DNA of 64,000 nt. It comes from Mytilus galloprovincialis. Taxonomy: Eukaryota > Mollusca > Bivalvia > Mytilida > Mytilidae. The stretch lies in NCBI RefSeq assembly GCF_965363235.1, contig NC_134851.1, forward strand, positions 35,802,321-35,866,320, in the 5' to 3' direction. The notes beneath the pieces were generated by a model, which worked only from the letters and a program-made list of their open reading frames with translations, did no database searches and was not told where the DNA came from. Below are positions 1 to 11,701 of this stretch, piece after piece. Numbering within the stretch: the first letter of the stretch is position 1; each line of letters opens with the position of its first letter. A program made the position numbers and the translations under genes.

Positions 1-145
1 AAGTAAGAATGAACGCGGTTGTTAAATTTGATAAATGCTTTTTAGTGTTTCCTTGTTAAATATTTGGTTTTTTTTTGTTCTGATTGAGTTTTTGACACGG
101 TGATGACTGCTATACCCCTATTTTGAAAATTTTACCTATTATGTC
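1..145 (+). repeat. Left part of an interspersed repeat (family R2) split by a later insertion
   Basis: The text around 77-145 (GACACGGTGATGACTGCTAT, then TTTACCTATTATGTCT) matches the start of the uninterrupted copy at 60990-61350. The other half resumes at 2437, so the element at 146-2436 was inserted into this copy. Confidence 0.6.
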
Positions 146-2436
146 TTTTTAGCTCAACTGACCCAAAGGGCCAAGTGAGCTTTTCTCATCACTTGGCGTC
201 CGGCGTCCGTCGTCGTCCGTCGTCGTCGTCCTGCGTTAACTTTTACAAAAATCTTCTCCTCTGAAACTACTATGCAAAATTTAACCAAACTTGGCCATAA
301 TCATCATTGGGGTATCTGGTTTACAAAATGTGTCCGGTGACCCGGTCAACCAACCAAGATGGCCGCCATGGCTAAAAATAGAACATAGGGGTAAAATGCT
401 GTTTTTGGCTTATAACTCAAAAACCAAAGCATTTAGAGCAAATCTGACATGGGTCATATTGTTCATCAGGTCAATTCTATCTGCCCTTAAATTTTCAGAT
501 GAATCGGACATTTCGTTGTTGGGTTGCTGCCCCTGAAATGGTAATTTTAAGGAAATTTTGCTGTTTTTGGTTATTATCTTGAACATTATTATAGATAGAG
601 ATAAACTGTAAACAGCAATAATGTTCAGCAAAGTAAGATCTACAAATAAGTCAACATGACCAAAATGGTCAGTTGACCACTTTAGGAGTTATTGCCCTTT
701 ATAGTCAATTTTTAACCATTTTTCGTAAATCTTAGTAATCTTTAAAAAAAATCTTCTCCTCTGAAACTACTGGGCCAAATTTAACCAAACTTGGCCATAA
801 TCATCATTGGGGTATCTAGTTAAAAAAATGTGTCTGGTGACCCGGCCAACCAACCAAGATGGCCGCCATGACTGAAAATAAAACATAGGGGTCAAATGCA
901 GTTTTTGGCTTATAACTCAAAAACCAAAGCATTTAGAGCAAATCTGACAGGGTAAAATTGTTCATCAGGTCAAGATCTATCTACCCAGAAATTTTCAGAT
1001 GAATTGGACATTTCGTTGTTGGGTTGCTGCCCCTGAAATGGTAATTTTAAGGAAATTTTGCTGTTTTTGGTTATTATCTTGAATATTATTATAGATAGAG
1101 ATAAACTGTAAACAGCAATAATGTTCAGCAAAGTAAGATCTACAAATAAGTCAACATGACCAAAATGGTCAGTTGACCACTTTAGGAGTTATTGCCCTTT
1201 ATAGTCAATGTTTAACCATTTTTCGTAAATCTTAGTAATCTTTTAGAAAAATCTTCTCCTCTGAAACTACTGGGCCAAATTTAACCAAACTTGGCCATAA
1301 TCATCATTGGGGTATCTAGTTTAAAAAAATGTGTCCGGTGATCCGGCCAACTAACCAAGATGGCCGCCATGGCTAAAAATAGACCATAAGGGTAAAATGC
1401 AGTTTTTGGCTTATAACTCAAAAACCAAAGCATTAAGAGCAAATCTGACATGTTTAATATTGTTTATCAGGTCAAGATCTATCTGCCCTGAAATTTTCAG
1501 ATGAATCGGACATTTCGTTGTTGGGTTGCTGCCCCTGAAATGGTAATTTTAAGGAAATTTTGCTGTTTTTGGTTATTATCTTGAATATTATTATAGATAG
1601 AGATAAACTGTAAACAGCAATAATGTTCAGCAAAGTAAGATCTACAAATAAGTCAACATGACCAAAATAGTCAGTTGACCACTTTAGGAGTTATTGCCCT
1701 TTATAGTCAATTTTTAACCATTTTTCGTAAATCTTAGTAATCTTTTAGAAAAATCTTCTCCTCTGAAACTACTGGGCCAAATTTAACCAAACTTGGCCAT
1801 AATCATCATTGGGGTATCTAGTTTAAAAAATGTGTCCGGTAACTCGGCCAACAAACCAAAATAGCCGCCATGGCTAAAAATAGAACATGGGGGTAAAATG
1901 CATTTTTTGGCTTATAGCTCAAAAACCAAAGCATTAAGAGCAAATCTGACAGGAAGTAAAATTGTTGATCAGGTCACGATCTATCTGCCCTGGAATTGTC
2001 AGATGAATCGGATAATCGGTTGTTATGTTGCTGCCCCTGAATTGGTAATTTTGAGGAAATTTTGCTGTTTTTTTGTTATTATCTTGAATATTATTATAGA
2101 TAGAGATAAACTGTAAACAGCAATAATGTACAGCAAAGTAAGAACTAAAATAAGTCAGTATGACCAAAATAGTCAATTGACCCCCTAAGGAGTTATTGCC
2201 CTTCATAGTCAATTTTTAATAATTTTCTTAAAATTTGAAGATTTTCAATAACATTTTCCACAGAAAGTACTGTTATAGATAGAGATAATTGTAAGCAGCA
2301 AGAATGTTTAGTAAAGTAAGATCTACAAACACATCACCATCACCAAAACACAATTTTGTCATGAATCCATCTGTGTCCATTGTTTAATATTCACATAGAC
2401 CAAGGTGAGCGACACAGGCTCTTTAGAGCCTGTAGT
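146..2436 (+). mobile_element. Composite element R1, copy 1: four ~500-bp modules, Helentron-like
   Basis: It starts TTTTTAGCTC with a hairpin around the AAGTGAGC motif, then (CGTC)n-rich sequence. Next come modules starting near 250, 748, 1249 and 1752 (AAATCTTCTCCTCTGAAACT; period about 500 bp). It ends in a GGCTCTTTAGAGCC hairpin followed by TGTAG. There is no coding capacity. Short open frames inside it recur in every module and are not genes. Confidence 0.7.
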
Positions 2437-2685
2437 TTTATTGACGCATTGCTGTCAATAAAATGGAATTTGATGCGATGGTCATACAAGTGAGAGGTTT
2501 AGCACTATAAAACCAGGTTTAATCCACCATTTTCTACATTAGAAAATGCCTGTACTAAGTCAGGATTATGACAGTTATTGTCCATTCATTTGATGTGTTT
2601 GATCTTTTGTTTTTTCCATTGGATTAGGGACTTGCCGTTTTGAATTTTCCTCGGCGTTAAGTATTTTTGTGATTTTACTTTTTTT
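2437..2685 (+). repeat. Right part of the R2 repeat interrupted by R1
   Basis: TTGATGCGATGGTCATACAA, GTGAGAGGTTTAGC and CGTTTTGAATTTTCCTCGG match the copies at 54660-54920 and 61080-61330. Confidence 0.6.
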
Positions 2686-3551
2686 TTTAATATCATCCGT
2701 AAACATCAGGCGACAAAGTGCATTTACATTTTAACATGTTATAGTTCAGAATACGCATGTAATGCTAGGCCCTTAACCGTTGCCAGTGAAATTTAAATTT
2801 ATTAACTTAAAGTAAATAAACAAATAACTATTAAGCTTGAATGAATATTTAAAAAAATAATTAATATTTTTCGATTAAAAAAAATAGCTGAATATTTTAC
2901 CATTTACCATTTGCCTTTTTAGAATACCATTACAAATTAGTTATCCAAGCTAATATCGAAAGTAGTCTTTAAGTTTTGCTTATTTAAGCCCTTAAAACAA
3001 GTTGAACGGAAAGAACCCATACTTACAAAAGCTTTATGGTATCTAATCATTATATCTAGAATATGGATTTACTAGAAGAAAAAACAATTTGAGGTACATT
3101 AACCTATGTAAAATAAACCTTTGTTTAAAGCAATGCAATTTTCCAACAAAAGATTAATATCCATTTTTCCTGATAGAGTTAAGCTTTGGCTAGTGACATA
3201 TAGAATACTTATGTCGTATTGTGTATCAGCTTCTTAGTCGTAGTTGTCATTGTCTGAAGGCGATAGTGGGCACATGTATACCTTGGACAACTTGCACATT
3301 TTGTTCTTCACGTCCCAATTAAAGGACCCTGTGATGAAATTACAGTTGTTAAATACAATTGAGGATATGTGTTTAATAGGGAACATTGTGTAATTTTAGC
3401 AATCACATATAAAGTACTGATTAGAATTATTTTCAAAATTATCAGAAAGATGATAGAATAACTGTTTGCAATTGCAGGTTAATTGGGCATCAAATCACTC
3501 TAACCCAATGGGAGCTATACTACATAACACGTATAATTAATCAGATTTTAG
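2686..3551. other. AT-rich sequence without a feature I can name
   Basis: It is probably intron of the DUF5054-like gene. I see no open frame with splice sites and no recognised repeat. Confidence 0.4.
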
Positions 3552-3679
3552 TTATATGTCATCATTGTATAACTACTACGGAGGGGCAGGATATGATAAA
3601 CCTAATTCTACTAAGAATGCAAATCCAGAGTCTAAACTTTGGAAGACTAAATTAAACAGAATGTGGAGATTAGATCAAG
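3552..3679 (+). CDS. Exon of the DUF5054-like gene (first in the window)
   Basis: The acceptor is an AG at 3550-3551 after a TTTT tract and the donor is AAG|GTATGG at 3679/3680. It enters in phase 2 and leaves in phase 1. It encodes a Tyr/Gly-rich start (YNYYGGAGY) and then KLWKTKLNRMWRLDQ. It joins in frame to the exon at 4758. It is the least certain of the four exons because it holds no motif I can name; the support is frame, splice sites and position. Confidence 0.5.
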
Positions 3680-6600
3680 GTATGGATTTCAAATATATAA
3701 TTCTTACATCAACAAGATGTATGACGGCGATTACACCTCCATTTTGTTGGTAGGGTTCGTGTTGTTTAACCTTAATGTTTCTGTGTTGCGTCTTGTGTAC
3801 TATTATTTGTCTGTTTGTCTGTTTCCATGTTTAGCCATGGCGTTATCTGTTCATATGTCCCTCTGGTATCTTTCGCCCCTCTTTTACAATGCTTTCCATA
3901 CATGTTTTTGGAATAACTATCTTGACCGAAAGTATATGAAGTCATTAATATCAACATCGAAAAGCATCATATAAAAGTGTAATAGGATCTTAATTTCATT
4001 AAATACCACAGCTCCGATTATATTTCATAGTATGTGTAAGTGCTGGATGAAACAAATAGAATTCAAACATTGTTATTTTTCTTCTGAATTTAGTAATTCA
4101 AGACAAAATATATATCATCGTTTTTTGTAGTGTAACATCAAACTCACCAATAGAAAAAGATGTGGTATAAGTCACATTCACACAACTCTCTATCCAAGTC
4201 ACAATGTGTAAAAAGTAAACCATCGTAGGTCAGAGTATGGCCTTTAACACGGAGCCTTGGCTCACAATGTTAAGCAAACTATCAAAGGCACAAAACGACT
4301 AGTGTAAAACAATTCACAAAGAAAAATCAACAGTCTAATCGGTTAGAGAAACGAAAATCACTTATGAACCACATCAACACACGACAACTACTGAACAACA
4401 AGTTCCTGACTTCGGACATGTGCAAAGAAATACAGCGGGTTTAATCGTTTTAAATAGTAGTATAATATTACATCATAGAAAGACAAACTTTAAAAACTTT
4501 AAAAATATCAATTGAAATGACTGAACTCGATCAAAAAGAAATATTAATATAAACATTTCTGTAAATATCACCCTTAAACAAAACATCGCAGTATCCACGA
4601 GTTTTGTGTATATATACTTTTCCTGGACTAAAAAACAAATTTGAATTCCCTGTGTTCTTAAAAAGATCTTGAATTTTTTTTTTTGATACGTATAGATGAA
4701 ACAGATACGATTATTAAATTATCATCAATATATATGTTTATACTGGCTTTTATTTAGATTCGTGTAGATTTGTCCTAGAACTTGTGATGGAAAATTCGAC
4801 TGCAAATACATCCTATGGTGCCCCACAGACCATTATAGTAGAATGCAATGAACGACAGTCAGACGAAACTTCTCCTGCCGGTAAACACGTTGAAGTTTTT
4901 AAAATACAACCTTACACATGCATACATCACCTGTCATTTATTCCTTTTTTTAAACGACTATATGTGTCAGTGGTTTCAATAAGTACGACAACGTCCAATA
5001 TCGGGTGAAACCACCGTTCACACGATCATCGAAACAAACCTACATATATATGGATACAATGTTGAATTCTTTGTAGAGGTAGTTTTTGTCATTCCTGCTG
5101 CAAATGTTGAGCTAGTTCTAACACTAGGTGTACACTTTAAAAAAACACAATGCTAAACACATCATTTGTGCATTTTGGTCTAAACTTGTCCCAGTTCTAA
5201 AGATGTTTACATGTATTGTGTGTAAATATTAACTACAATCCTTAACACTTTAATACTTCAACATCTAATACAAAGGTTTAATTTCTAGGCACGAATTTAA
5301 CAGTGTATATTTTGAAGATTGGGAATGATCTATCTTCAGACACCTTGTAATCTAATTAATAATTGAATCATTGCTCTATCTAAATCAGTTTGTTTTGGAA
5401 TTTGGAGACAAACACTTATTGGTCACTTTGACTCGCAAATAACCTATGCCAGCTTCAGCTGTTTAGAATATAACGATATTATCATTACCATCATCAAATC
5501 TTGTTTGAAAACACACAAACGATACATAATGATGTATATACACTCCACATGTGTTTTTCGTATAAGTATGTGTACTCGTGTTCAAAGTTCGTTAAGCCTG
5601 CATTATTAAATATTTGGAAGCAACACAATCACCTAGGCCTAAATATAAAATCTAAAACCCATTTATGTGATCGTTGCCCCTAGTTTTTAAACAATTGTGC
5701 ATTGAAATGTAGGAAATAGATAATTATGTAATTCATGTAAATATTTAAAACAAAAAGTACAGAATAAACAAAGCGTCTTTAGTTCCAGATCCCTTTTCGG
5801 TGCCCGTCAAGTCACTTATTTCTTATTGAATTATGTCATTAATTATTCGAAAGGACTTACTTGTTGCTACGATCAAACTTAATTTGTTTTTTCATTCATC
5901 AACGATGCAATACAATGAATACAGAGCATATTTTCTAGCCTTTCGGAACACCAGAAATCACTCGTTCAATCTGTAAATGTTGTCAAAACTTTTAAGCATG
6001 GAGCCTGTACTTTTCTCTTTGCACTCTTCAAAATTTTCTGAATTCATAATGACTATAGTTCTAAATATCCGCACAACAGAGTTAAATCTGCAAATTGGCG
6101 GAAGCAAATTTTTGTTCTTCCCTCGTCGGAATTTGAACTATAAGGATATCAAGACAACACCGCCTGCACTGTGTCCGGTGCTCTAGACCACTCACCCACA
6201 TAGACTTAATGGCCGAGTGAAACAGAGCGCTTATATATAAATCTTGTGTAAACAAAAATGCTAAAAACATCATCCCATGAGACTGTATAAATAAGATTAG
6301 GTCGAAGGTTTTCAGTTATGATTCATTATACTCAATATTCTAAGGGTCATATAAGTGGTACCTACAATAATATGTGAGACGCAGTAATTGATTTTTTGGG
6401 ATCTCAGTTGAAAATAGCTGTCGAGAATTGTATACATAAACATAAGGAAATTGTGCTTAAAATATTCAAACTGAGTTTGTGGTTGAAACGTGTCATATTT
6501 CATAACACAAAACATGTCACAGTCCCTCATTCATCTATGAGTCTGTTCAACATTAACCTGGGTTAGCACTTTATTCAACCTAAATTACTCGCGTATATGA

Positions 6601-9600
6601 ATAAATAAACTCATCATAGATACCAGGACTAAATTTAGTATATAGGCGTTTCGTCTACAAAAGACTCATCAGTGACGCTCGAATCCAAAAAAGTTAAAAA
6701 GGTCAAATAAAGTACGAAGTTGAAGAGCATTGAGGACTAAAATTCCTAAAGGTTTTGCCAAATACAGCTAAGGTAACCTATGCCTGAGGTAGAAAAGCCT
6801 TAGTATTTCAAAAAATTCAAAAATTTGTAAACAGTAAATTTATAAATATAACCATATCAATGACAATTCATGTCAGCACAAAAAATGCTCGTTCTGCTTT
6901 GTTGTTAATACTTCCGCTTTATTTACTCTTGAACAAACCGAATTAATCAATTAGCTTTTGTTCGTTAATGTGAGGAACTAAGTAATCAATTTAATAGAAA
7001 CGAACAGGTGAATAAATGAAATCCTGAAATCTAAAATATAGAAACTTAACACTGGTAAAACTACCTACGCTCTTCCAAAAAATAGCTTATTTTCACGAAA
7101 AGTACAAGTTTTCGTACAAATGAACAAGTTTAACTATATCATTTGGGCTTTGAAGCAAGAGTTATTTTGAAGAGCAAGACACCAAGCCGTCTAGCGGAAT
7201 CAATTTCTTACTACTTCAGTCCAGCAGTACCAAAATCAAACCGAAAGTGGTATTTGTCAAAAGTTGGTTATCTCGTTGATCATACAAATGTCGTTCAGAA
7301 TGGAAGTCAATATGTACACGGTATAGTAATTTTTAGCTCACCTGACCTGAAAGGTCAAGTGAGCTTTTCTCATCACTTGGCGTCCGTCGTCCGTCGTCGT
7401 CGTCGTCTGTTAACTTTAACAAAAATCTTCTCCTCTGAAACTACTGAGCCAAATTTAACCAAACTTGACCACAATCATCACTAGGATATCTTGTTTTAAA
7501 AATGTGTCTGATGACCCGCCTGCCAACCAACGTGGTCGACATGGCTAAAATTAAATATAGGGGTAAAATGCCTTTTTGGCTGATATATCTGAAACTAAAG
7601 CATTCAGAGCCAATCTGACAAGGTGAAAAATGTTTATGAGGTTAAGATCTATCCGCCTTGAAATTTTCAGACGAATCCGACAACCCGTTGTTTGGTTGCT
7701 TCCAACGAATTGGTGATGTTAGGAAAGTTTGCAGTTTTTGGTTATTATCTTGAATATTGTTATAGATAGAGATAAACTGTAAACAGCAATAATATTCAGC
7801 AAAGAAAGATCTACAAATAAGTCAATATTACCAAAATTGTCAGTGGACCCCTCAAGGATTAATTGCCCTTTATAGTAGGGATGGCAACGAGTACTCGAGT
7901 ACTCGGGTACTCGCTCGGAACGCCGAAAACTCGAGTACAGTTTTAGTACTCGGATACTCGTTTGCCTGTTATACATCTTGATACAGTTATTTTCACATTT
8001 CCATTCGCTTTAGTTCTGTTCATATACCTCTTTTGTAATACTAAATAGAATCAATTAACAACATAAATATGTTTATCCTGAGGATTTTGTTATAGTAGTG
8101 CAAGCAATTGCAACTACCATTCCTTCCAAGTAAATGTTATCATGTGCACTACTTGTAACAAAAAATAGAAAGTTAAACAGTCTTTCGTCTGAAATTGTTG
8201 ACCAGATCATATTTCTAAACAAGAATAAAATCAAAGTGACCTGAGGTGAACCCTATGCAACTGATTGGAGAAATTTTTAATGGTGTTGTAAACGGATCAA
8301 CACTTTCATGGATTGATAATTAACTCATAAAAATTTACCTTTGTTTGTTAATCAAGACTTCTATGTAAACGTGATTGGTATGAGATGTACATTTAATCAA
8401 TTTAATTTAATTACTCTGTTTTCGAAACTTAACAATAATTGTTTAATTTACAATTTAGAGATAGGCGAAAGTACGAGAGTGACATTCAAACATAAAAGTC
8501 GAAAATCAACTGACAACGTCATGGCTAAAAAAAAGAAAATCAGACAAACGATTGTGCCAAAAAAAAAAAAACAACCGAAAAATTAATACTGAGCAACACG
8601 AAAAAGCACAAGTAATTTGAAGTCCAATATTGTTGTTGACAAATTAATGGAGAAGTCGTATTATGAAAAAAATTCCAACTCCTCATGCAGGAACAGATGA
8701 TACATATAATGTCTACTTTGTCGGACTTTATATGCAAATATTTTTTTTGGATTTTATTGGAATGTGGTTCATGAACATGTACACAAACAATAATTGCTAT
8801 TATAATAGGTTATTTGTGGAAACTGCGGTCGGTAATTCATTGTTTAATTGACACAAAAAAGACAGAGGAGCAAGCTATGTTTGTAGTACGTTTGTCTTTC
8901 ATTAATATGTTTATGAAAGGTAATAACAAAAACACTACATCCAACCTAAAATCTAAACTTTTCAATAAGCGTTTAAGATTACTCCGAGTACTCGCGAGTA
9001 CACGAGTATCATGACCGAGTATCCGAATATTAAATTTCAGATCTTTTGACATCCCTACTTTATAGTCAATTTTTAACAATTTTTCGTAAATTTTTGTAAT
9101 CCCTTACAAAAATCTTCTCCTCTGAAACTACTGAGACAAATTTAATCAAACTTTGTTACAATCATCACTAGGGTATCGTGTTTAAAAATGTGTCCTGAAT
9201 TGGTGATTTTTATGAAATTTTGCAGTTTTTATACGACCGCAAAAAATTAACAAAATTTGGTCGTATATTGGTATCACTTCGTCGTCGTCGTCAGCGTCGT
9301 CCGAAGACAGATGATTTCCGGATAATAGGGGCCAAAAAAGGGGTCCAAATAAGCATTTTTTGTAGATTCGAGACAAAAACTTGTGTTAAAGTGTGTGGAT
9401 CTTTCTAAATTTGTACCACAAGGTTCCATAGCAAAAAAAGAAACGTTGGGACTGATTTTTTAGGTTATGGCCCAAACTGTTTAGGAATGAAGGGCCAAAA
9501 ACAATACTTTTCTAATACTTGCATAAATTGCTTATTTCTTGACCAATTTCAATTGGGTTTTATCTTATAATTCTTGGGCTTCTTTAAAATGCTGACTCTA

Positions 9601-11701
9601 ACAGTTTGTTAAGGCCCTGTTTTTAAATTGGTCCACATTGAGGTCAAAATCGTCCAAAATTAAATTTCAACAATAATTGAATAGATGGGGTTCTTTGATA
9701 TGCTGAATCTAACCATGAATTTATATTTTTTTTGATTTTTGGCCTCTACATCAAATTGAGGTCAAAAGGGTTCAAATTTAAACTTTGTTTGATTTCCTCA
9801 AAATTTGAATTATTGAGGTTCTTTGATATGCCGAATCTAACTGTGTATTTATATTTTTATTTATGGGTCCTGTTTTCAAATGGGTCTACATTAAGGTTCA
9901 AAGGGTCCTAAATTTAACTTAGTTTGATTTTAACAAAAATTGAATATTTGGGGTTCTTTGATATGCTGAATCTGAACATGTACTCGGATTTTTGATTTTT
10001 GGGCCTCGTTATCAAATTGGTCCACATTGAGGTCAAAGGGTCCAAAATTAAACTTTGTTTGATTTAAAAAAAAAATTGAATTCTTGTGTTTCTTTGATAT
10101 GCTGAATCTTACTATGTATTTATATTTTGGATATAGAACCATTATAGCTAAATTTGAAAATTTTAAGTTCAATATGACCCCGTTCATTCTGTGTCAGAAA
10201 CCTATGCTGTGTCAAATATTTTAACACAATCCAAATTCAGAGCTGTACCAAGCTTGAATGTTGTGTCCATACTTGCCCCAACTGTTCAGAGTTCGACCTC
10301 TGCGGTCGTATTCTAGCTGGAACATTTTATTGGTTATTATAGATAGAGATAAACTGTAGACAGCAACAATGCTCAGCAAAGTAAGATCTACAAATAAGTC
10401 AACACGACCAAAATTGTCAGTCGACCCCTTAAGGAGTCATTGTCCTTTATAGTCAATTTTTAACAATTTTCGTAATTTTTTGTAATCTTTTACAATAATC
10501 TTCTTCTCTTAAACTACTGAGACAAATTTAACCATAATCAACATTAGGATATCTAGTTTTAAAAATGTGTCCGATGACCCTGCTTTACAACCAAAATGCA
10601 GACATGGCTAAAAATAGAACATAGATTAAAAATGCCGTTTTTGGTTTATATCTCTGAAACTAAAGCATTTTAAAAGAGGTGACAGGTGGCAAAAATTGTT
10701 CATTACATTTAGATTTATCTGCCCTGAAATTTTCAGACGAGTCCCACTATTCAGGGGCAGCAACCCTTTGTTTGGTTGCTGCCCCTGAGTTAGTAATTTT
10801 ACGGAACTTTTGCCGTTTTATGTCATCTTATATATCATTATAGTATCTAATAATAGCTTATATCTAATACTATTAATTATGATTTTAACCTTATTTTACA
10901 TGATTTCCAAAGCATCAGTAAATACAGGTGAGCGACACAGTCTCTTGAGAGCCTCTAGATTATTTGTATATTTTGTTTTACAATAGCTGTTCGCAGAACA
11001 ATGAAATAATTCCGCAAATACGCAATATTTTACAGCACAGACTAGTAACAAAGTTTTTGTTGTTGAGGAAGAGACAAACATCACTAGAGAAATGAATATC
11101 GAAATAGCCCTTTCTTTGAAATATAACAAATTCGTGAGCATTTTTCTGTCTTAAAGTATGTATCCTCAGACAACGCATGTGTTCGACACCATACAAAAAG
11201 TTATCTAAAAACAAAGAAATCTCAATATATTATAAGACATTTTTTTTCTCGAAAAGGTGAACAAACTAAGCTACATAGAAAATATTTCGAGTGAAAAAAA
11301 ATCGATAGTCAAGTTAATGGTTTTTTAAATAAAAATATCTTGAATTAGTAAAGAATATAGTGCAAAAGAAGACTTTTATGTATTTTACAATACATTGTAA
11401 AACATTTTGTTTTTGTAAAATAGGTATTGAAGTCTCTCTACATGTTTATCTTTCAGCTGTTGATAATGGGGCATATTATATTGACGAGTCAGGAAATGGT
11501 CTTCAGTTAATAACTAAAGATGCACCTTTAGTTGTTATAGGGACAAAAACGAAGCATCCATCACCATTTCCTGTACCACTTGAACCAATTACCGTTGATG
11601 ACATCAAAGGCATTGGGTTTAACATCTATAATAACATATGGAATACAAACTATGTTTTGTGGTATCCGTATGATGAAAATGATTTCTACAAATCTATATA
11701 G
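3552..11701 (+). CDS. C-terminal part of a DUF5054 (GH38-like) family protein, four exons, 5' end outside the window
   Basis: I join four exons: 3552-3679, 4758-4880, 7156-7320 and 11457-11701. All internal junctions are phase 1 with GT-AG borders, and the joined frame stays open to a TAG at 11699-11701, giving about 219 residues. The joined protein shows, in order, SYGAPQTIIVE, TPSRLAES, a VDHTNVVQNGSQYVHAVDNG stretch, KDAPLV and GIGFNIYNNIWNTNYVLWYP. From memory this order (YGAP, TRLPE, NG..LHAV, DAPLV, NLYNN.WGTNF.MWY) is that of the DUF5054 C-terminal region, a family related to GH38-type glycosidases; the assignment was not checked by search. The catalytic N-terminal part would lie left of the window or be missing. 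Introns are filled with repeats, including a nested 3.6-kb element. A poly(A) signal-like AATAAA lies about 75 bp after the stop. A decayed copy is possible, but the intact frame and splice sites argue for a live gene. Confidence 0.62.
3749..3895 (+). repeat. Interspersed repeat fragment shared with 57125-57281
   Basis: GTTCGTGTTGTTTA, TTAGCCATGGCGTT and GGTATCTTTCGCCCCTCTTTT recur at 57125-57281 with few changes. The overlapping open frames are repeat, not genes. Confidence 0.6.
4150..4450 (+). repeat. SINE/MITE-like repeat family R3, diverged copy
   Basis: It shares ordered blocks (GATGTGGTAT, GTAAACCAT, GGAGCCTTGGCTCACA, CGACAACTACTGAACA, TTCCTGACTT, CAGCGGG) with the better copy at 53990-54310. 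It lies in an intron of the DUF5054-like gene. Confidence 0.55.
4758..4880 (+). CDS. Exon of the DUF5054-like gene (SYGAPQ motif)
   Basis: The acceptor TTTATTTAG ends at 4757 and the donor GCCG|GTAAAC follows 4880. The exon is 123 nt, phase 1 to phase 1. It encodes RFVLELVMENSTANTSYGAP and then QTIIVE; the YGAP-Q block is the first recognisable family landmark. The ATG inside the exon is not taken as a start because the frame is open through the acceptor. Confidence 0.6.
6020..6206 (-). repeat. tRNA-derived SINE, minus strand
   Basis: On the minus strand from 6206 the sequence has a tRNA-Leu-like head: GTGAGTGGTCTAGAGC as A box and AGTTCAAATTCC as B box about 50 bp later, then a non-tRNA tail. 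The arms do not fold into a full cloverleaf, so I call it a SINE and not a tRNA gene. A second head fragment lies at 16245-16308. Confidence 0.5.
6605..6885 (+). repeat. Interspersed repeat family R4
   Basis: Landmarks are CTCATCATAGATACCAGGAC, CGTTTCGTCTACAAAAGACT, CATCAGTGACGCTCG, GTTGAAGAGCATTGAGGAC and TTTTGCCAAATACAGCTAAG. Other copies: 17055-17200 (+), 18835-18975 (-), 25604-25890 (+), with fragments near 57060-57325 and 63585-63690. Confidence 0.6.
7156..7320 (+). CDS. Exon of the DUF5054-like gene (TPSRLAES motif)
   Basis: The exon is 165 nt, phase 1 to phase 1, from the acceptor GAAG at 7152-7155 to the donor CACG|GTATAG at 7320/7321. It encodes KTPSRLAESISYYFSP, a W-x-LSKVG stretch and VVQNGSQYVH, which becomes YVHAVDNG after splicing to the last exon. 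A large composite repeat begins only about 9 bp into the following intron. Confidence 0.62.
7876..9057. mobile_element. Non-autonomous hAT-like DNA transposon nested in R1, 8-bp TSD
   Basis: Ends are TAGGGATGGCAACGAG and (inverted) TAGGGATGTCAAAAG. Flanks are CTTTATAG at 7868-7875 and CTTTATAG at 9058-9065, a perfect 8-bp target duplication whose single copy restores the R1 text CCCTTTATAGTCAATTT. Subterminal regions are rich in GAGTACTCG. No transposase frame is seen. An 8-bp duplication is typical of hAT elements. Confidence 0.8.
9231..10311. mobile_element. Second nested TIR element in R1 copy 2
   Basis: Inverted ends ATACGACCGCA at 9231 and TGCGGTCGTAT ending at 10311. The interior has GTCGTCGTC-rich sequence and four or five diverged ~120-150-bp units containing TTCTTTGATATGCTGAATCT. 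The R1 sequence resumes with GGTTATTATAGATAGAG. No coding frame and no clear target duplication. Confidence 0.55.
11457..11701 (+). CDS. Last exon of the DUF5054-like gene
   Basis: The acceptor TTTATCTTTCAG ends at 11456, and the frame runs to TAG at 11699-11701. It encodes AVDNGAYYID, KDAPLVVIGTKTKHPSPFPV, and the C-terminal GIGFNIYNNIWNTNYVLWYP block followed by a short charged tail. The NIYNN-W-TN-x-x-WY pattern is the strongest family landmark. The 3' UTR contains AATAAA near 11775. Confidence 0.65.

Larger units (their letters stand above)
7330..10960 (+). mobile_element. Composite element R1, copy 2, carrying two nested transposons
   Basis: It starts TTTTTAGCTCACCTGACCTG, with the 5' hairpin partner GGTCAAGTGAGC, and ends GTGAGCGACACAGTCTCTTG then AGAGCCTCTAG. 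Module sequence is interrupted at 7876-9057 and 9231-10311 by other elements. It lies wholly within the last intron of the DUF5054-like gene. Confidence 0.7.

Noticed and set aside
291-536. 81-residue open frame on the + strand
   Set aside because: It lies in an R1 module; the equivalent frame recurs at 46651-46893 and is broken in the other modules, so it is repeat sequence and not a gene.
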